DNA of 64,000 nucleotides from Chelatococcus sp. HY11 (GTDB lineage Bacteria; Pseudomonadota; Alphaproteobacteria; Rhizobiales; Beijerinckiaceae): NCBI RefSeq assembly GCF_018398335.1, contig NZ_JAHBRX010000001.1, positions 1 to 64,000 of the forward strand, read 5' to 3'. Shown piece by piece: positions 54,077 to 64,000 of this stretch (position 1 is its first letter; each line of letters starts with the position of its first letter). The notes under the pieces were generated by a model. It saw only the letters and a program-made list of their open reading frames with translations, ran no database searches and was not told where the DNA came from. The position numbers and the translations under genes were made by a program.

Positions 54077-54114
54077 AAAAAGCCTGCCACCCGGCTTTCG
54101 GGGGCAGGCTTTCT
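54077..54114 (-). terminator. terminator of the GST gene (probably bidirectional)
   Basis: AAAGCCTGCC (54079-54088) pairs with GGCAGGCTTT (54103-54112). On the minus strand the stem is followed by TTTTTCATG; on the plus strand by TTCTTCG. Confidence 0.78.
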
Positions 54115-54151
54115 TCGTTGAAGAAGGGGGGGGGGCGCGCCCCCGCACGTG

Positions 54152-54757
54152 TCAGGCAGGCGCCGTTTCCGCGAAGGCCGGCACGGTCTTTTCAAACGCC
54201 GCGAGCCAAGCGACGAGTTTGGGCTGCTCCGCGCGCCATGCGCCGTCGAAGCGCAGGTCGAGATACCCCAAGGCGCAGGCGATCGTGATCTGTCCAGCAT
54301 CGGGGATCGCTGTGGGCGCCGCCGGCGGGTTTGCCTCCAGGACAGCAAGGCTTCGTTCGACCTTGCCGTGCTGATGCGCGATCCATTTCGGCTCATGCTT
54401 GTCCGCCTCGCGCCAACGCCGCTCATAAACCAGCAGAAGGGCGGCATCGAGGAGGCCATCGCCGAGGGCTTGTTGCGTGAGCACGTCGAAGCGTGCCGCG
54501 TCGTCTGGAATGATACGTCCACCGCCCGCGAGGTGATCGAGATACTCAAGAATCACCGGTGAATCGAACAGCACACGCCCGTCCTCGAGAATGAGGGCCG
54601 GGATCTTGCCGAGTGGGTTTTGGCGGCGGATCGAATCATTCGGATCGGCGGTGTCCGTCGTCACGACATCGATGCGATCCCAAAGGCCAAGTACTTTCGC
54701 GGCGATCTTGACCTTGCGGCCGAAGGGCGAAGGCGGGGACGAACGCAATGTCAGCAT
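54152..54757 (-). CDS. glutathione S-transferase family protein
   Basis: 201 aa. The thioredoxin-like N-terminal domain opens LRSSPPSPFGRKVKIAAKVLGL, with Ser where other classes have Ser, Tyr or Cys; NPLGKIPALILEDG holds the cis-Pro and SPVILEYLD the glutathione site. The helical C-terminal domain has DAGQITIACALGYLDLRF. Function likely detoxification or stress; no substrate can be named. Confidence 0.9.
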   Translation of the reverse strand: MLTLRSSPPSPFGRKVKIAAKVLGLWDRIDVVTTDTADPNDSIRRQNPLGKIPALILEDGRVLFDSPVILEYLDHLAGGGRIIPDDAARFDVLTQQALGDGLLDAALLLVYERRWREADKHEPKWIAHQHGKVERSLAVLEANPPAAPTAIPDAGQITIACALGYLDLRFDGAWRAEQPKLVAWLAAFEKTVPAFAETAPA

Positions 54758-54924
54758 TGTGGTGTTCCTAACTCTGCCGTGAGATGCAGTCTGGTGAACC
54801 TATGGCATTCAATCGGGACACTTCCCCGATGTCGTTTCGATGAAATGGCTCGGTTATTGGAGGGGCGTCGCCGGTCTCGCCGCAGGGGCCGCGACAGGAG
54901 TTGACCAACATGAGGGCCGCGCGG

Positions 54925-55767
54925 TCATCCTTCCCGCAACCATTCACACCGAAAGCCGGCGCGACTATCGCGTGCCAGGCGTTTCGCAAGCGCAGGCAAG
55001 AGGATCTCCGCTTCCTCGGCGAGCTTCCACGGTGGGTTGATGACGACGAGGCCGCAGCCATTGAGGCGGGTTGGATCAATCCTCGTCTCAATCATCAATT
55101 CGAGCCGCAGGGTACCCGTCCTCGATCCCGTCGCCAGGTCGTCGGCGAAACGGTCCGCATCGGCGGGGTCCTTGATGGGATACCAGCCGGCGAAAATGCC
55201 GGTTTCCCATTTCGACTGGGCCTTGAGCATTTCACGCCCGAGGCGCGCAAGTTCTCCGACCTCCTCGAAGGGCGGGTCGATCAGCACGAGGCCACGCCGC
55301 TCCTTCGGTGGAATCATCGCATTGAGCGCGGTCCAGCCATCGAGTTCCAGCGCCTTGACCTGCCGGTCGCGCAGGAAGAGGGCGGCCAGTCTCGCGGCAT
55401 CCTCCGGATGGCGCTCGACGACGATGGCGCGATCCTGGCGGCGCAGCATCAAGCGCGTGATCATCGGGGAGCCGGGATAGCCGGCCGGATTGGTCGCGCG
55501 TACTGCGCTGATAGCCTGTCGATAGGGGGCCAGCAAAGCCTCGACATCATCACCAAAGGGCTCTTCCAACCGGCCGATTCCGTCGCGCCATTCTCCGGTG
55601 CGTTGTGCCTCCTCGCCGTCGAGATCATGCAGGCCGATTCCCGCATGCGTATCAATCACGCGGAAGGCTGCATCCTTCTTGAGGAGATGCGCGAGGATAC
55701 GCGTCAGCAACACGTGCTTCATCACATCGGCGAAATTGCCCGCGTGATAACCGTGACGGTAATTCAT
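54925..55767 (-). CDS. rlmJ: 23S rRNA (adenine(2030)-N6)-methyltransferase
   Basis: 280 aa. The diagnostic N-terminus is MNYRHGYHAGNFADVMKHV; the SAM-binding part includes VIDTHAGIGLHDLDG, and the catalytic motif is LIDPPFEE. VVINPPWKLAEEAE follows near the end. The start is ATG 55767, overlapping the RNase T2 stop by 4 bases, so the pair is cotranscribed. Confidence 0.95.
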   Translation of the reverse strand: MNYRHGYHAGNFADVMKHVLLTRILAHLLKKDAAFRVIDTHAGIGLHDLDGEEAQRTGEWRDGIGRLEEPFGDDVEALLAPYRQAISAVRATNPAGYPGSPMITRLMLRRQDRAIVVERHPEDAARLAALFLRDRQVKALELDGWTALNAMIPPKERRGLVLIDPPFEEVGELARLGREMLKAQSKWETGIFAGWYPIKDPADADRFADDLATGSRTGTLRLELMIETRIDPTRLNGCGLVVINPPWKLAEEAEILLPALAKRLARDSRAGFRCEWLREG

Positions 55768-56525
55768 TGCGGTTGCGGCACAGTGATGGAGCCACCGCGG
55801 CAGCCCCGGCGGTCAAGCTGAGGGCAGGTCTGGAAACTGCGCAGATCCTTGGAGAAACAGATGCGCACCTCGCTCAGGGTTCCCCTGCGACAGGCGACGG
55901 ACATCATGTCGGTTCGCAGACCGGGATTCGCGGCAACGAAGGCGCGTTCCAGATCAAGAGGCGTCCATGTCGCGTCGCTTTGCATGGAAGTAATTGCCGG
56001 AGGGATAACGACCGCCTCGCGGGCGCGTCGTACGGCGGCAAAATAGTCCGTCGGGCTTAAACCCGAGCAGGTTCCGTGCTTGCGCCACTGATAGCGCGCC
56101 AATCCTTCGTCGGGATAGAGCCCCGTGGTTGTGGCGATCGCCGCCCGTGTCGGCTGGACGGCGGTCGCCGAACAGGTCGTTGGAAAGCCCTGAGTGTATT
56201 GGGGCCAGAGGCCGTGCACCACAAAGCCGAGCTTGCTGCCGTTCCGGCATTGATCGTAGCGATCCGGAGATGCGTTGAGCTCGCAGAACCCGGGCGACCA
56301 GGACAGGGCAAGAACATAGAAATCGAACTGGCCGGGAGGGGCGCCGCGACGTTCGCCGGCGCCTTGCGCGGAGACGGCCGTGAGCATCGCGAACGACAGG
56401 CCAGCACAGGCGGCGGTGGCGAAGGCGAGGCGGCGGACGTGCCTGGCGCGCGTGGATGGAGCCGCCACAAACGACGGTCGAAACCGGTAAGCGGGATTAT
56501 CTCCCGTGTGGATCCCTACCGGCAT
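55764..56525 (-). CDS. ribonuclease T2 family protein, exported
   Basis: 253 aa. RNase T2 enzymes cut RNA through a 2',3'-cyclic phosphate. Both active-site blocks are intact: FVVHGLWPQ (CAS I, catalytic His) and YQWRKHGTCSG (CAS II, His and Glu-equivalent region). An uncleaved-looking N-terminus of 30 residues precedes the signal helix RRLAFATAACAGLSFAMLTAVSAQG, so the true start may be later than ATG 56525. Six to eight cysteines suit a periplasmic, disulphide-bonded enzyme. Confidence 0.93.
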   Translation of the reverse strand: MPVGIHTGDNPAYRFRPSFVAAPSTRARHVRRLAFATAACAGLSFAMLTAVSAQGAGERRGAPPGQFDFYVLALSWSPGFCELNASPDRYDQCRNGSKLGFVVHGLWPQYTQGFPTTCSATAVQPTRAAIATTTGLYPDEGLARYQWRKHGTCSGLSPTDYFAAVRRAREAVVIPPAITSMQSDATWTPLDLERAFVAANPGLRTDMMSVACRRGTLSEVRICFSKDLRSFQTCPQLDRRGCRGGSITVPQPQ

Positions 56526-56530
56526 TCAGC

Positions 56531-56983
56531 TTACGGCAATGCGGTCTTGCACCAGGGGGCGAAGCTCCAGCCGCGGTCGATGCCGCGCACGCAGAACTCG
56601 ACATTCCAGCCGAAGCCGATCCCGCCGAGACCGGCACGGACGGAGTAGATCACCTCGCGCTTGACGCCATCCGTGACCAGCGTCGTTGCCCTGCAGAAGC
56701 GCCGCGGGATGAAATCGTCGCCCCAGGGGTTCAGGGCGATTTGCCGGATACGCTCGAACTGAGCCAGGCGAAGGTCCGAATTCCAGTACTCGGATTCCTT
56801 GCTTGCGAAGCGCATGGCCACTTCTGAAACCACGGCGACTGAGTCGCAGGCAGGGAGATTGCGCGTCACGTTGATGGGGTCGAGATCCATCGGCATATGA
56901 GGTTCGCCGGGGGCACGCTCGCCGGCGAAGCTGAACGAGCTCGCTGTGGCGAGCATCAGTGAAGCGGCGATCATCCTGCGCAT
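56531..56983 (-). CDS. hypothetical exported protein
   Basis: 150 aa. The signal peptide MRRMIAASLMLATASSFSFAGE is followed by a small domain with paired cysteines: NLPACDSVAVVSEVAMRFASKESEYWNSDLRL, RRFCRATTLVTDGVKREVIYSVRAGLGGIGFGWNVEFCVRGIDR and a final WSFAPWCK. It looks like an uncharacterised rhizobial periplasmic protein. The start is ATG 56983. It begins 5 bases before the RNase T2 region on the same strand. Confidence 0.8.
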   Translation of the reverse strand: MRRMIAASLMLATASSFSFAGERAPGEPHMPMDLDPINVTRNLPACDSVAVVSEVAMRFASKESEYWNSDLRLAQFERIRQIALNPWGDDFIPRRFCRATTLVTDGVKREVIYSVRAGLGGIGFGWNVEFCVRGIDRGWSFAPWCKTALP

Positions 56984-57145
56984 GACAACTCCGACGCGTG
57001 GTGGCTCCGACAGCCGATATGGCCCAGCTTGACCATACAATTTTTCTGGACCATGCGGAATGGAGCTTGCGGGGTCAAGCGCAGCCGCGCCACAGTGACC
57101 CAAGAAGTGCTTCTGGCGCGAAATTGTCCAACAAAAGGTGCTGAT

Positions 57146-57955
57146 ATGGCTGGCATTCGTATCGTCGTTGCGGGGGCGACGGGTTGGGTCGGACGGGCGC
57201 TTGTTCCAGCTGTTATCGCGGCAAAGGATCTGGTGCTGGCCGGCGCGGTCAGCCGGGGCGCGGCCGGACAGGATGCGGGGGAGGCCATTGGGCAGCCGAC
57301 CGCAGGTGTCATTGTCGCGGCCTCGCTCAGGGATGCGCTCGCCATCCCGTCGGACGTCGTCATCGACTACACCAAGCCGCATGTTGTGAAGGGCAACGCG
57401 CTGATGGCGATCGAGGCGGGCCGCCATGTGGTGATCGGCACCTCGGGCCTTGGTGCTGAAGACTACGCCGAAATCGATGCAGCCGCGCGCAAGGCGCATG
57501 TCGGCGTCCTCGCAGCCGGCAACTTCTCCATCACGGCGACTTTGCTCAAGCGCTTCGCACTGGAGGCTGCTCGCTACGTTCCGGACGTTGAAATCGTCGA
57601 CTATGCGGCCGCCTCGAAGCCCGACGTACCGTCGGGAACCGGGCGTGAGCTCGCCGAAGTGCTAGGAGAGGCGCGGCAGGCCGGCACGGCCAAAGCTGTT
57701 GCCGATCTCTCGGGCCTGAAGGAAACGCGGGGCGCCAGTGTCGGCGCGCCTATTCCCGTACAGGTGCATTCACTGCGTCTGCCGGGTTACGTCCTGTCCT
57801 GCGAGGCCCATTTCGGGCTGCCGGACGAACGCCTGCTCATCCGCCACGATGCCGGGTCGTCGGCGGCGCCTTATGTCGCCGGTACACTTCTCGCCGCCAG
57901 ACGTGTCGCGGAGCAGCCGGGTCTCCGGCGCGGGCTCGACAGTTTGATGGCCTGA
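57146..57955 (+). CDS. DapB-like reductase lacking the catalytic histidines
   Basis: 269 aa. The N-terminal Rossmann motif is VVAGATGWVGRALV; VVIDYTKP and VIGTSGL follow DapB spacing. The substrate loop reads VDYAAASKPDVPSGTG (residues 151-166), where DapB has EAHHRHKVDAPSGT. The lysine (158) and PSGT remain, but His159 and His160 of E. coli DapB are Ala154 and Ala155. It may not act in lysine synthesis. The start is ATG 57146 after AAGGTG. Confidence 0.85.
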   Translation: MAGIRIVVAGATGWVGRALVPAVIAAKDLVLAGAVSRGAAGQDAGEAIGQPTAGVIVAASLRDALAIPSDVVIDYTKPHVVKGNALMAIEAGRHVVIGTSGLGAEDYAEIDAAARKAHVGVLAAGNFSITATLLKRFALEAARYVPDVEIVDYAAASKPDVPSGTGRELAEVLGEARQAGTAKAVADLSGLKETRGASVGAPIPVQVHSLRLPGYVLSCEAHFGLPDERLLIRHDAGSSAAPYVAGTLLAARRVAEQPGLRRGLDSLMA

Positions 57956-58033
57956 ACACGCAGAAGCCATGAGGTCTGTCGGGTCCAAGGCAAGAGGCCT
58001 TGAAACGCCGTTGGCCGTGGTCGAGATCGCGGA

Positions 58034-59077
58034 TTAGCGCCCGATCAGACCAGGCGGGCGCAGGTCCATGTCAGAAGACAGCCGACGCGGTGGCGGGCTC
58101 TGCGGCGGCGCGGGATAGGGTGTGGGGCTGTAGCCCGCCGCCGGCGCGTAAGTTGGGTCCCGCGAAGCGCTCGGACGTGGCGCCGGATCAGGCGACGTGA
58201 TCGCGAGCGGCGGGGCGGCGGGGGCGAGGCCCGATGTCGGGATATCGCCGCCTTCTTCGCCCGGCCCGTGGTCAGGCAGCGGGCCTTCCGCAGGCAAGTT
58301 GAATTGGGGCTGTGCGGCAGCCGGTGGATTACCGGTGGCCGCTATGGGCGCGCCGTAGGACATTGGCCTGTCGGGGTCGATGCGCGGCGCGAATTTGATG
58401 ACGGGTTTGCAGATTGTCCGGCCTCTGGCGTGACGCGCGAGGTCCAGGTGAAAATGGTCATTGTGATGGGCATCGGCTCCCGGCCCCAGGACCGTTGAGA
58501 AATAGCGACAGGAACCGACAAAGATCTCCCGCAGGAACTCCTGCTCCTCGGGCGCGCCGCGCCAGCCCTTGAGAACCGTAATCACTCGCCCGTCGGCGAA
58601 AGTCAGCGACATGATGTCGACCGCGTTGCCGTAGGAATGCTCTGAGCGTGGGGCCCCAGCCTTGTTGTTCATGGTGCGGCAGTTGTAGGAGCCCGCGTTC
58701 ACGCCCGTGACCGGCTGGCCAAAATAGAGCATGGCCGCCGGCTGCACGATCTCCGCGAACCAGCGATCTGTCGTCGTGATCGCCGGGCAGGCAAGCAGCG
58801 CGCGGGATTTCAAAGTGATGCTGCCCTCACTGAAGGCGCTCACACGGAACGGATAATCCATGCCACAGGCACCAGGGCCTGAAATGGCGCGGGCCTGCTC
58901 GAAATAAGCGGATGCGCGCACGTCCTTGTGCGTCGCCAGACATGCGACCTCCGCCTCGCCGCGCCAGGCTGCTCGCTTTTCCATGACGAACAACCCGCAT
59001 CCGGCGAGGGCCAGGACGACCAGTATAGATCCGCCCAGTTTCCACGAAGGCAGGCGGCTGAAGGGGCGGCGCGCCAT
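58034..59077 (-). CDS. extensin-like lipoprotein with M15-type metal site
   Basis: 347 aa. A signal segment ends in the lipobox LAGC (Cys27). The extensin-like C domain (about 50-230) carries a peptidase M15/LAS-type site: His147 and Asp154 in SEHSYGNAVDI and the HFH pair (208/210) in HHNDHFHLDL. It may cut peptidoglycan cross-links. Residues 240-347 are a Pro-rich tail, perhaps spanning or binding the wall. The start is ATG 59077, 8 bases after GGAG; ATG 59083 is too close to that site. Confidence 0.9.
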   Translation of the reverse strand: MARRPFSRLPSWKLGGSILVVLALAGCGLFVMEKRAAWRGEAEVACLATHKDVRASAYFEQARAISGPGACGMDYPFRVSAFSEGSITLKSRALLACPAITTTDRWFAEIVQPAAMLYFGQPVTGVNAGSYNCRTMNNKAGAPRSEHSYGNAVDIMSLTFADGRVITVLKGWRGAPEEQEFLREIFVGSCRYFSTVLGPGADAHHNDHFHLDLARHARGRTICKPVIKFAPRIDPDRPMSYGAPIAATGNPPAAAQPQFNLPAEGPLPDHGPGEEGGDIPTSGLAPAAPPLAITSPDPAPRPSASRDPTYAPAAGYSPTPYPAPPQSPPPRRLSSDMDLRPPGLIGR

Positions 59078-59459
59078 ACGCATTACTCCGCGCGCTGTCA
59101 CTGTAAGGCTTGAAGAATGCGAGCATTGTCCTAACGGAATCTCAACGTCGCCCGGCCCGCGGAGGCGGTCGCATATCGTCCGCCCGCTTACAGTGTTGCG
59201 AGGAACAGTGAAGCTCGCGGACGAGCGATCTTCTGGGAAAGTCGTGCTGATGTCGCGGACCCTTGACGTCCCGCAGTGGCGAGACCTCGCGAAAGCATCG
59301 CAAAATCATGAAAAACATGTTGGAGAGGCCTTTCCAACGGCTGATGCGTTCCCTATCTTCCATGCATCGGGCGAATGGCGGCTATGCCTGCCGTTCGCAG
59401 GTCGCCACGCCGGTTGATCAGCTCGCCGGCAGCAATTGATTTCGACGGGAGGGACGACG

Positions 59460-60488
59460 TTGTTGAGAACCTTGGGTCGCCGCGGTGGTTTCGTTGCCAT
59501 CGCCACGCTTGCCTTGATGGTCACGGCGAGTGTCGCGGAGGCGCGCGCAGGTCGCAGCGGGGGCATGGGCAGCAGGGGATCGCGCACCTATAGCGCGCCG
59601 CCGCCGACCGCGACCGCGCCAACCCAGGCGGCTCCGCTCCAGCGCTCCACAACCCAGCCCAGCGCGGCCCAACCGAATGCGGCACAGCCCGGCATGGCGG
59701 CCCGTCCCGCGACGCCCCCGCGCTCCGGTCTTTTCGGCGGCGGCTTTGGAACGGCCCTGATGGGCGGTCTGCTCGGCGCGGGCCTGTTCGGCCTTCTCTC
59801 CGGCAGCGGCCTGTTCGGTGGCCTCTCCGGCCTCGGTTCCATCCTCGGTCTCCTCCTGCAGGTGGGCCTGATTGTCGGCCTCGTCATGCTGGCGATGCGC
59901 TTCTTCCGCCGTCGGCAGGAGCCGGCCATGGCCGGCGCCGGCCCGATGGGTAACGGCATGAACCGCAGCGCGCTTGGTGGCGGGCTCGGTGGTCTAGGCG
60001 GAGGTCTGGGTGGCCTCGGCAAGGGGCTTGGTGGCGGCCTGGGTGGAGCCCCGGCTCCAGCCGCTCCGGCGACCCCGGTGGACGAGCTTGATATTCAGCC
60101 GTCCGATTTCGAGGCTTTCGAGCGCACGCTCATCGACGTGCAGGCCGCCTATTCGAATGAGGACCTGAACGCGCTCCGCCGCCTGGCGACGCCGGAAGTG
60201 GTCGCCTTCATGGCCGAGGATCTCGCCAGCACGGCGGCTGAGGGCCACATCAACCGTCTTTCCGACGTCAAGCTCCTGCAGGGCGATCTTGCCGAGGCGT
60301 GGCGTGAGGGGGATGTGGAATACGCGACTGTCGCCATGCGCTTCTCGCTGATAGACACCCCCCTTGACCGTGAGACGAACAAGATCGTCGCGGGCCATGC
60401 GGAACTGCCCTCCGAGGCGACCGAACTCTGGACGTTTCGTCGTTCGAAGGGCGGCAAATGGATGCTCTCGGCGATCCAGCAGGGCTGA
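59460..60488 (+). CDS. Tim44-like domain membrane protein
   Basis: 342 aa. The signal peptide (to about residue 30, ending AEARA) is followed by a Pro/Gln linker, a hydrophobic span LLLQVGLIVGLVMLAMRFF, a Gly-Leu repeat (GGLGGGLGGLG, about 180-200) and a C-terminal Tim44/MRPL45 domain (about 215-342) with DFEAFERTLIDVQAAYSNEDLNALRRLATPEVVAFM. The start is TTG 59460 or 59463, both after GGGAGGG. It is a single gene; 59078-59459 shows no other gene. Confidence 0.88.
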   Translation: MLRTLGRRGGFVAIATLALMVTASVAEARAGRSGGMGSRGSRTYSAPPPTATAPTQAAPLQRSTTQPSAAQPNAAQPGMAARPATPPRSGLFGGGFGTALMGGLLGAGLFGLLSGSGLFGGLSGLGSILGLLLQVGLIVGLVMLAMRFFRRRQEPAMAGAGPMGNGMNRSALGGGLGGLGGGLGGLGKGLGGGLGGAPAPAAPATPVDELDIQPSDFEAFERTLIDVQAAYSNEDLNALRRLATPEVVAFMAEDLASTAAEGHINRLSDVKLLQGDLAEAWREGDVEYATVAMRFSLIDTPLDRETNKIVAGHAELPSEATELWTFRRSKGGKWMLSAIQQG

Positions 60489-60516
60489 GAACAGGCCGGC
60501 TTCAAGGCTGAAATGG

Positions 60517-60545
60517 AAAAGGCGCCGCTTGTACGGCGCCTTTTT
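60517..60545. terminator. bidirectional terminator
   Basis: AAAAGGCGCCG pairs with CGGCGCCTTTT around CTTGTA, with T-runs on both strands. It ends the Tim44-domain gene and the converging small gene at 60574. Confidence 0.9.
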
Positions 60546-60573
60546 GTTGCCGGTCATTGAGACGGCGTGGTGG

Positions 60574-60906
60574 TCAGTCGTTGCCTTGGCCGCAGCTATA
60601 CCCAACAAAGCACTGCGGGTTGTCGCGCGTCGCGAGATAGGCCGGCACTTGGCTCTGCCGCGGCGCGCAGTTGTTGACATAGGTATCGTAAAGGTAGGGG
60701 CCGGTACCGATGACCACACGTCCCTGGCGCTGCACCAGATTCTGGAGGGTGGCACAGCTTTCGCGGGAAGCCTGAACCTGCGCTTGCGCGAAAGCGGGAG
60801 TGACCGCAGCCGCGGCAAGCACGGCGGTGACCCCTGTCGCGGCGGCCGCTCTCGATATCCTGGACAGCGATGTTCTAAAACCGGGGGGACAGGTAGGCGG
60901 GCTCAT
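60574..60906 (-). CDS. hypothetical small exported protein
   Basis: 110 aa. The signal peptide ends TPAFA before QAQ; the mature part is about 70 residues with four cysteines (SRESCATLQNLVQRQGRVVIGTGPYLYDTYVNNCAPR and PQCFVGYSCGQGND), suggesting disulphides in the periplasm. I recognise no named family. The start ATG 60906 fits the signal peptide best; ATGs at 60930 and 60939 are in frame. Confidence 0.75.
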   Translation of the reverse strand: MSPPTCPPGFRTSLSRISRAAAATGVTAVLAAAAVTPAFAQAQVQASRESCATLQNLVQRQGRVVIGTGPYLYDTYVNNCAPRQSQVPAYLATRDNPQCFVGYSCGQGND

Positions 60907-61044
60907 CGTGATCAGTGTCCTCTGTGGCATTGGGATCATGCCTCTCAATAGAAAACACTGATCGATTGTTCTTTCACAATCAGCAAGTTGTGATGAAGGA
61001 GCGTGCGCCCTCAAAAGCGCGAAAGCGAGACATCGTCAAAAGCG

Positions 61045-63726
<2,682 letters not shown>

Positions 63727-63858
63727 GGGCCCAATATGGGCCTAGTTCTCCGTCGAGAAAAGGCCGCAGGTGTCATCCGCGGCGCTTTCCCCAAAGGCAT
63801 ATGGAGGCGCATTGTCGCGTGGGGGCTGCGCTGAACCCCGTTTCCGTGGCGTTTGCCG

Positions 63859-64000
63859 TCAAATGCCGCTGTAAACGACGCCGATGACCAGCAGGACGAA
63901 GCCGACCAAGAGCGTCTCGAAGCCGTAGCCCGAGAAGAAAGGCACCGGAAACATCCCGTAAGTCACCAGAAGCGCGATGATCGCCAGAATGAGCGCGACA
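63859..64000 (-). CDS. C-terminal part of a small membrane protein
   Basis: The last 46 codons of a gene running off the window end. The sequence VALILAIIALLVTYG, a short PVPFFSGYGFE loop and LLVGFVLLVIGVVYSGI indicates two transmembrane helices and a stop at 63859. Family not recognised. It lies upstream of uvrB on the same strand, 132 bases away. Confidence 0.65.
   Translation of the reverse strand, partial: VALILAIIALLVTYGMFPVPFFSGYGFETLLVGFVLLVIGVVYSGI

Overview
This 64 kb window is a GC-rich, densely coding piece of an alphaproteobacterial chromosome. Gene content and local order point to the Hyphomicrobiales (Rhizobiales): a DUF1285-CoA pyrophosphatase-DUF6111-CCA transferase cluster, a separate petABC operon, an lgt-methyltransferase-pgeF cluster, proC next to a YbjN gene, Omp25/Omp31-type porin-like proteins beginning ADLPSR, and two CtrA-type TTAA-N7-TTAA sites. 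A Chelatococcus/Bosea/Methylobacterium-like relative is my best guess; the species cannot be fixed from the sequence alone. Nearly everything is housekeeping. I see no complete transposon, prophage, CRISPR array, tRNA or rRNA gene.

Layout. 0.3-2.6 kb: NUDIX hydrolase, glutathionyl-hydroquinone reductase, GNAT acetyltransferase. 2.7-9.6 kb (minus): a four-gene MoxR operon (MoxR ATPase, DUF58 protein, DUF4159 protein, membrane protein with a von Willebrand-like domain), headed by a tandem 17-bp repeat. 9.9-13.2 kb (plus): DUF1285, CoA pyrophosphatase, DUF6111 and CCA tRNA nucleotidyltransferase, then a small conserved protein. 13.3-16.8 kb: hemF and trmL (minus), ABC exporter (plus). 17.3-20.3 kb: petA-petB-petC (cytochrome bc1) with a clear terminator, then apt. 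21.1-23.6 kb (minus): the most unusual segment, two diverged paralogues of a putative clan CD-like cysteine-peptidase-fold protein flanking a fused double MaoC hot-dog protein. 23.7-29.2 kb (minus): nfi, ychF, pth, rplY, prs and a lipoprotein. 29.5-37.5 kb (plus): MscS channel, a small P-loop kinase, uvrC, pgsA, moaD, moaE, MATE exporter. 37.9-41.6 kb: ilvE (minus), then a MarR-response regulator-histidine kinase operon that resembles petP-petR. 41.7-47 kb (minus): hemolysin/CorC protein, CsaA-type tRNA-binding protein, TetR regulator, proC, YbjN protein, UbiK-like factor. 47.2-50.2 kb (plus): lgt, MidA/NDUFAF7-type methyltransferase, pgeF. 50.2-51.8 kb (minus): FolM-like SDR and a family 2 glycosyltransferase. 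52-54 kb: two tandem outer-membrane barrel genes. 54-64 kb: GST, rlmJ, RNase T2, a DapB-like reductase without its catalytic histidines, an extensin-like lipoprotein, a Tim44-domain protein, uvrB and the end of a small membrane protein.

Intergenic DNA holds several families of palindromic repeats. Two ~104-bp copies have near-perfect 14-bp terminal inverted repeats and match each other (27217-27319 and 43622-43726). Two 174-177-bp modules also have inverted ends, and a similar palindromic sequence lies in frame inside uvrC. These, the peptidase-like pair and the candidate CtrA sites are the parts most worth a second look.
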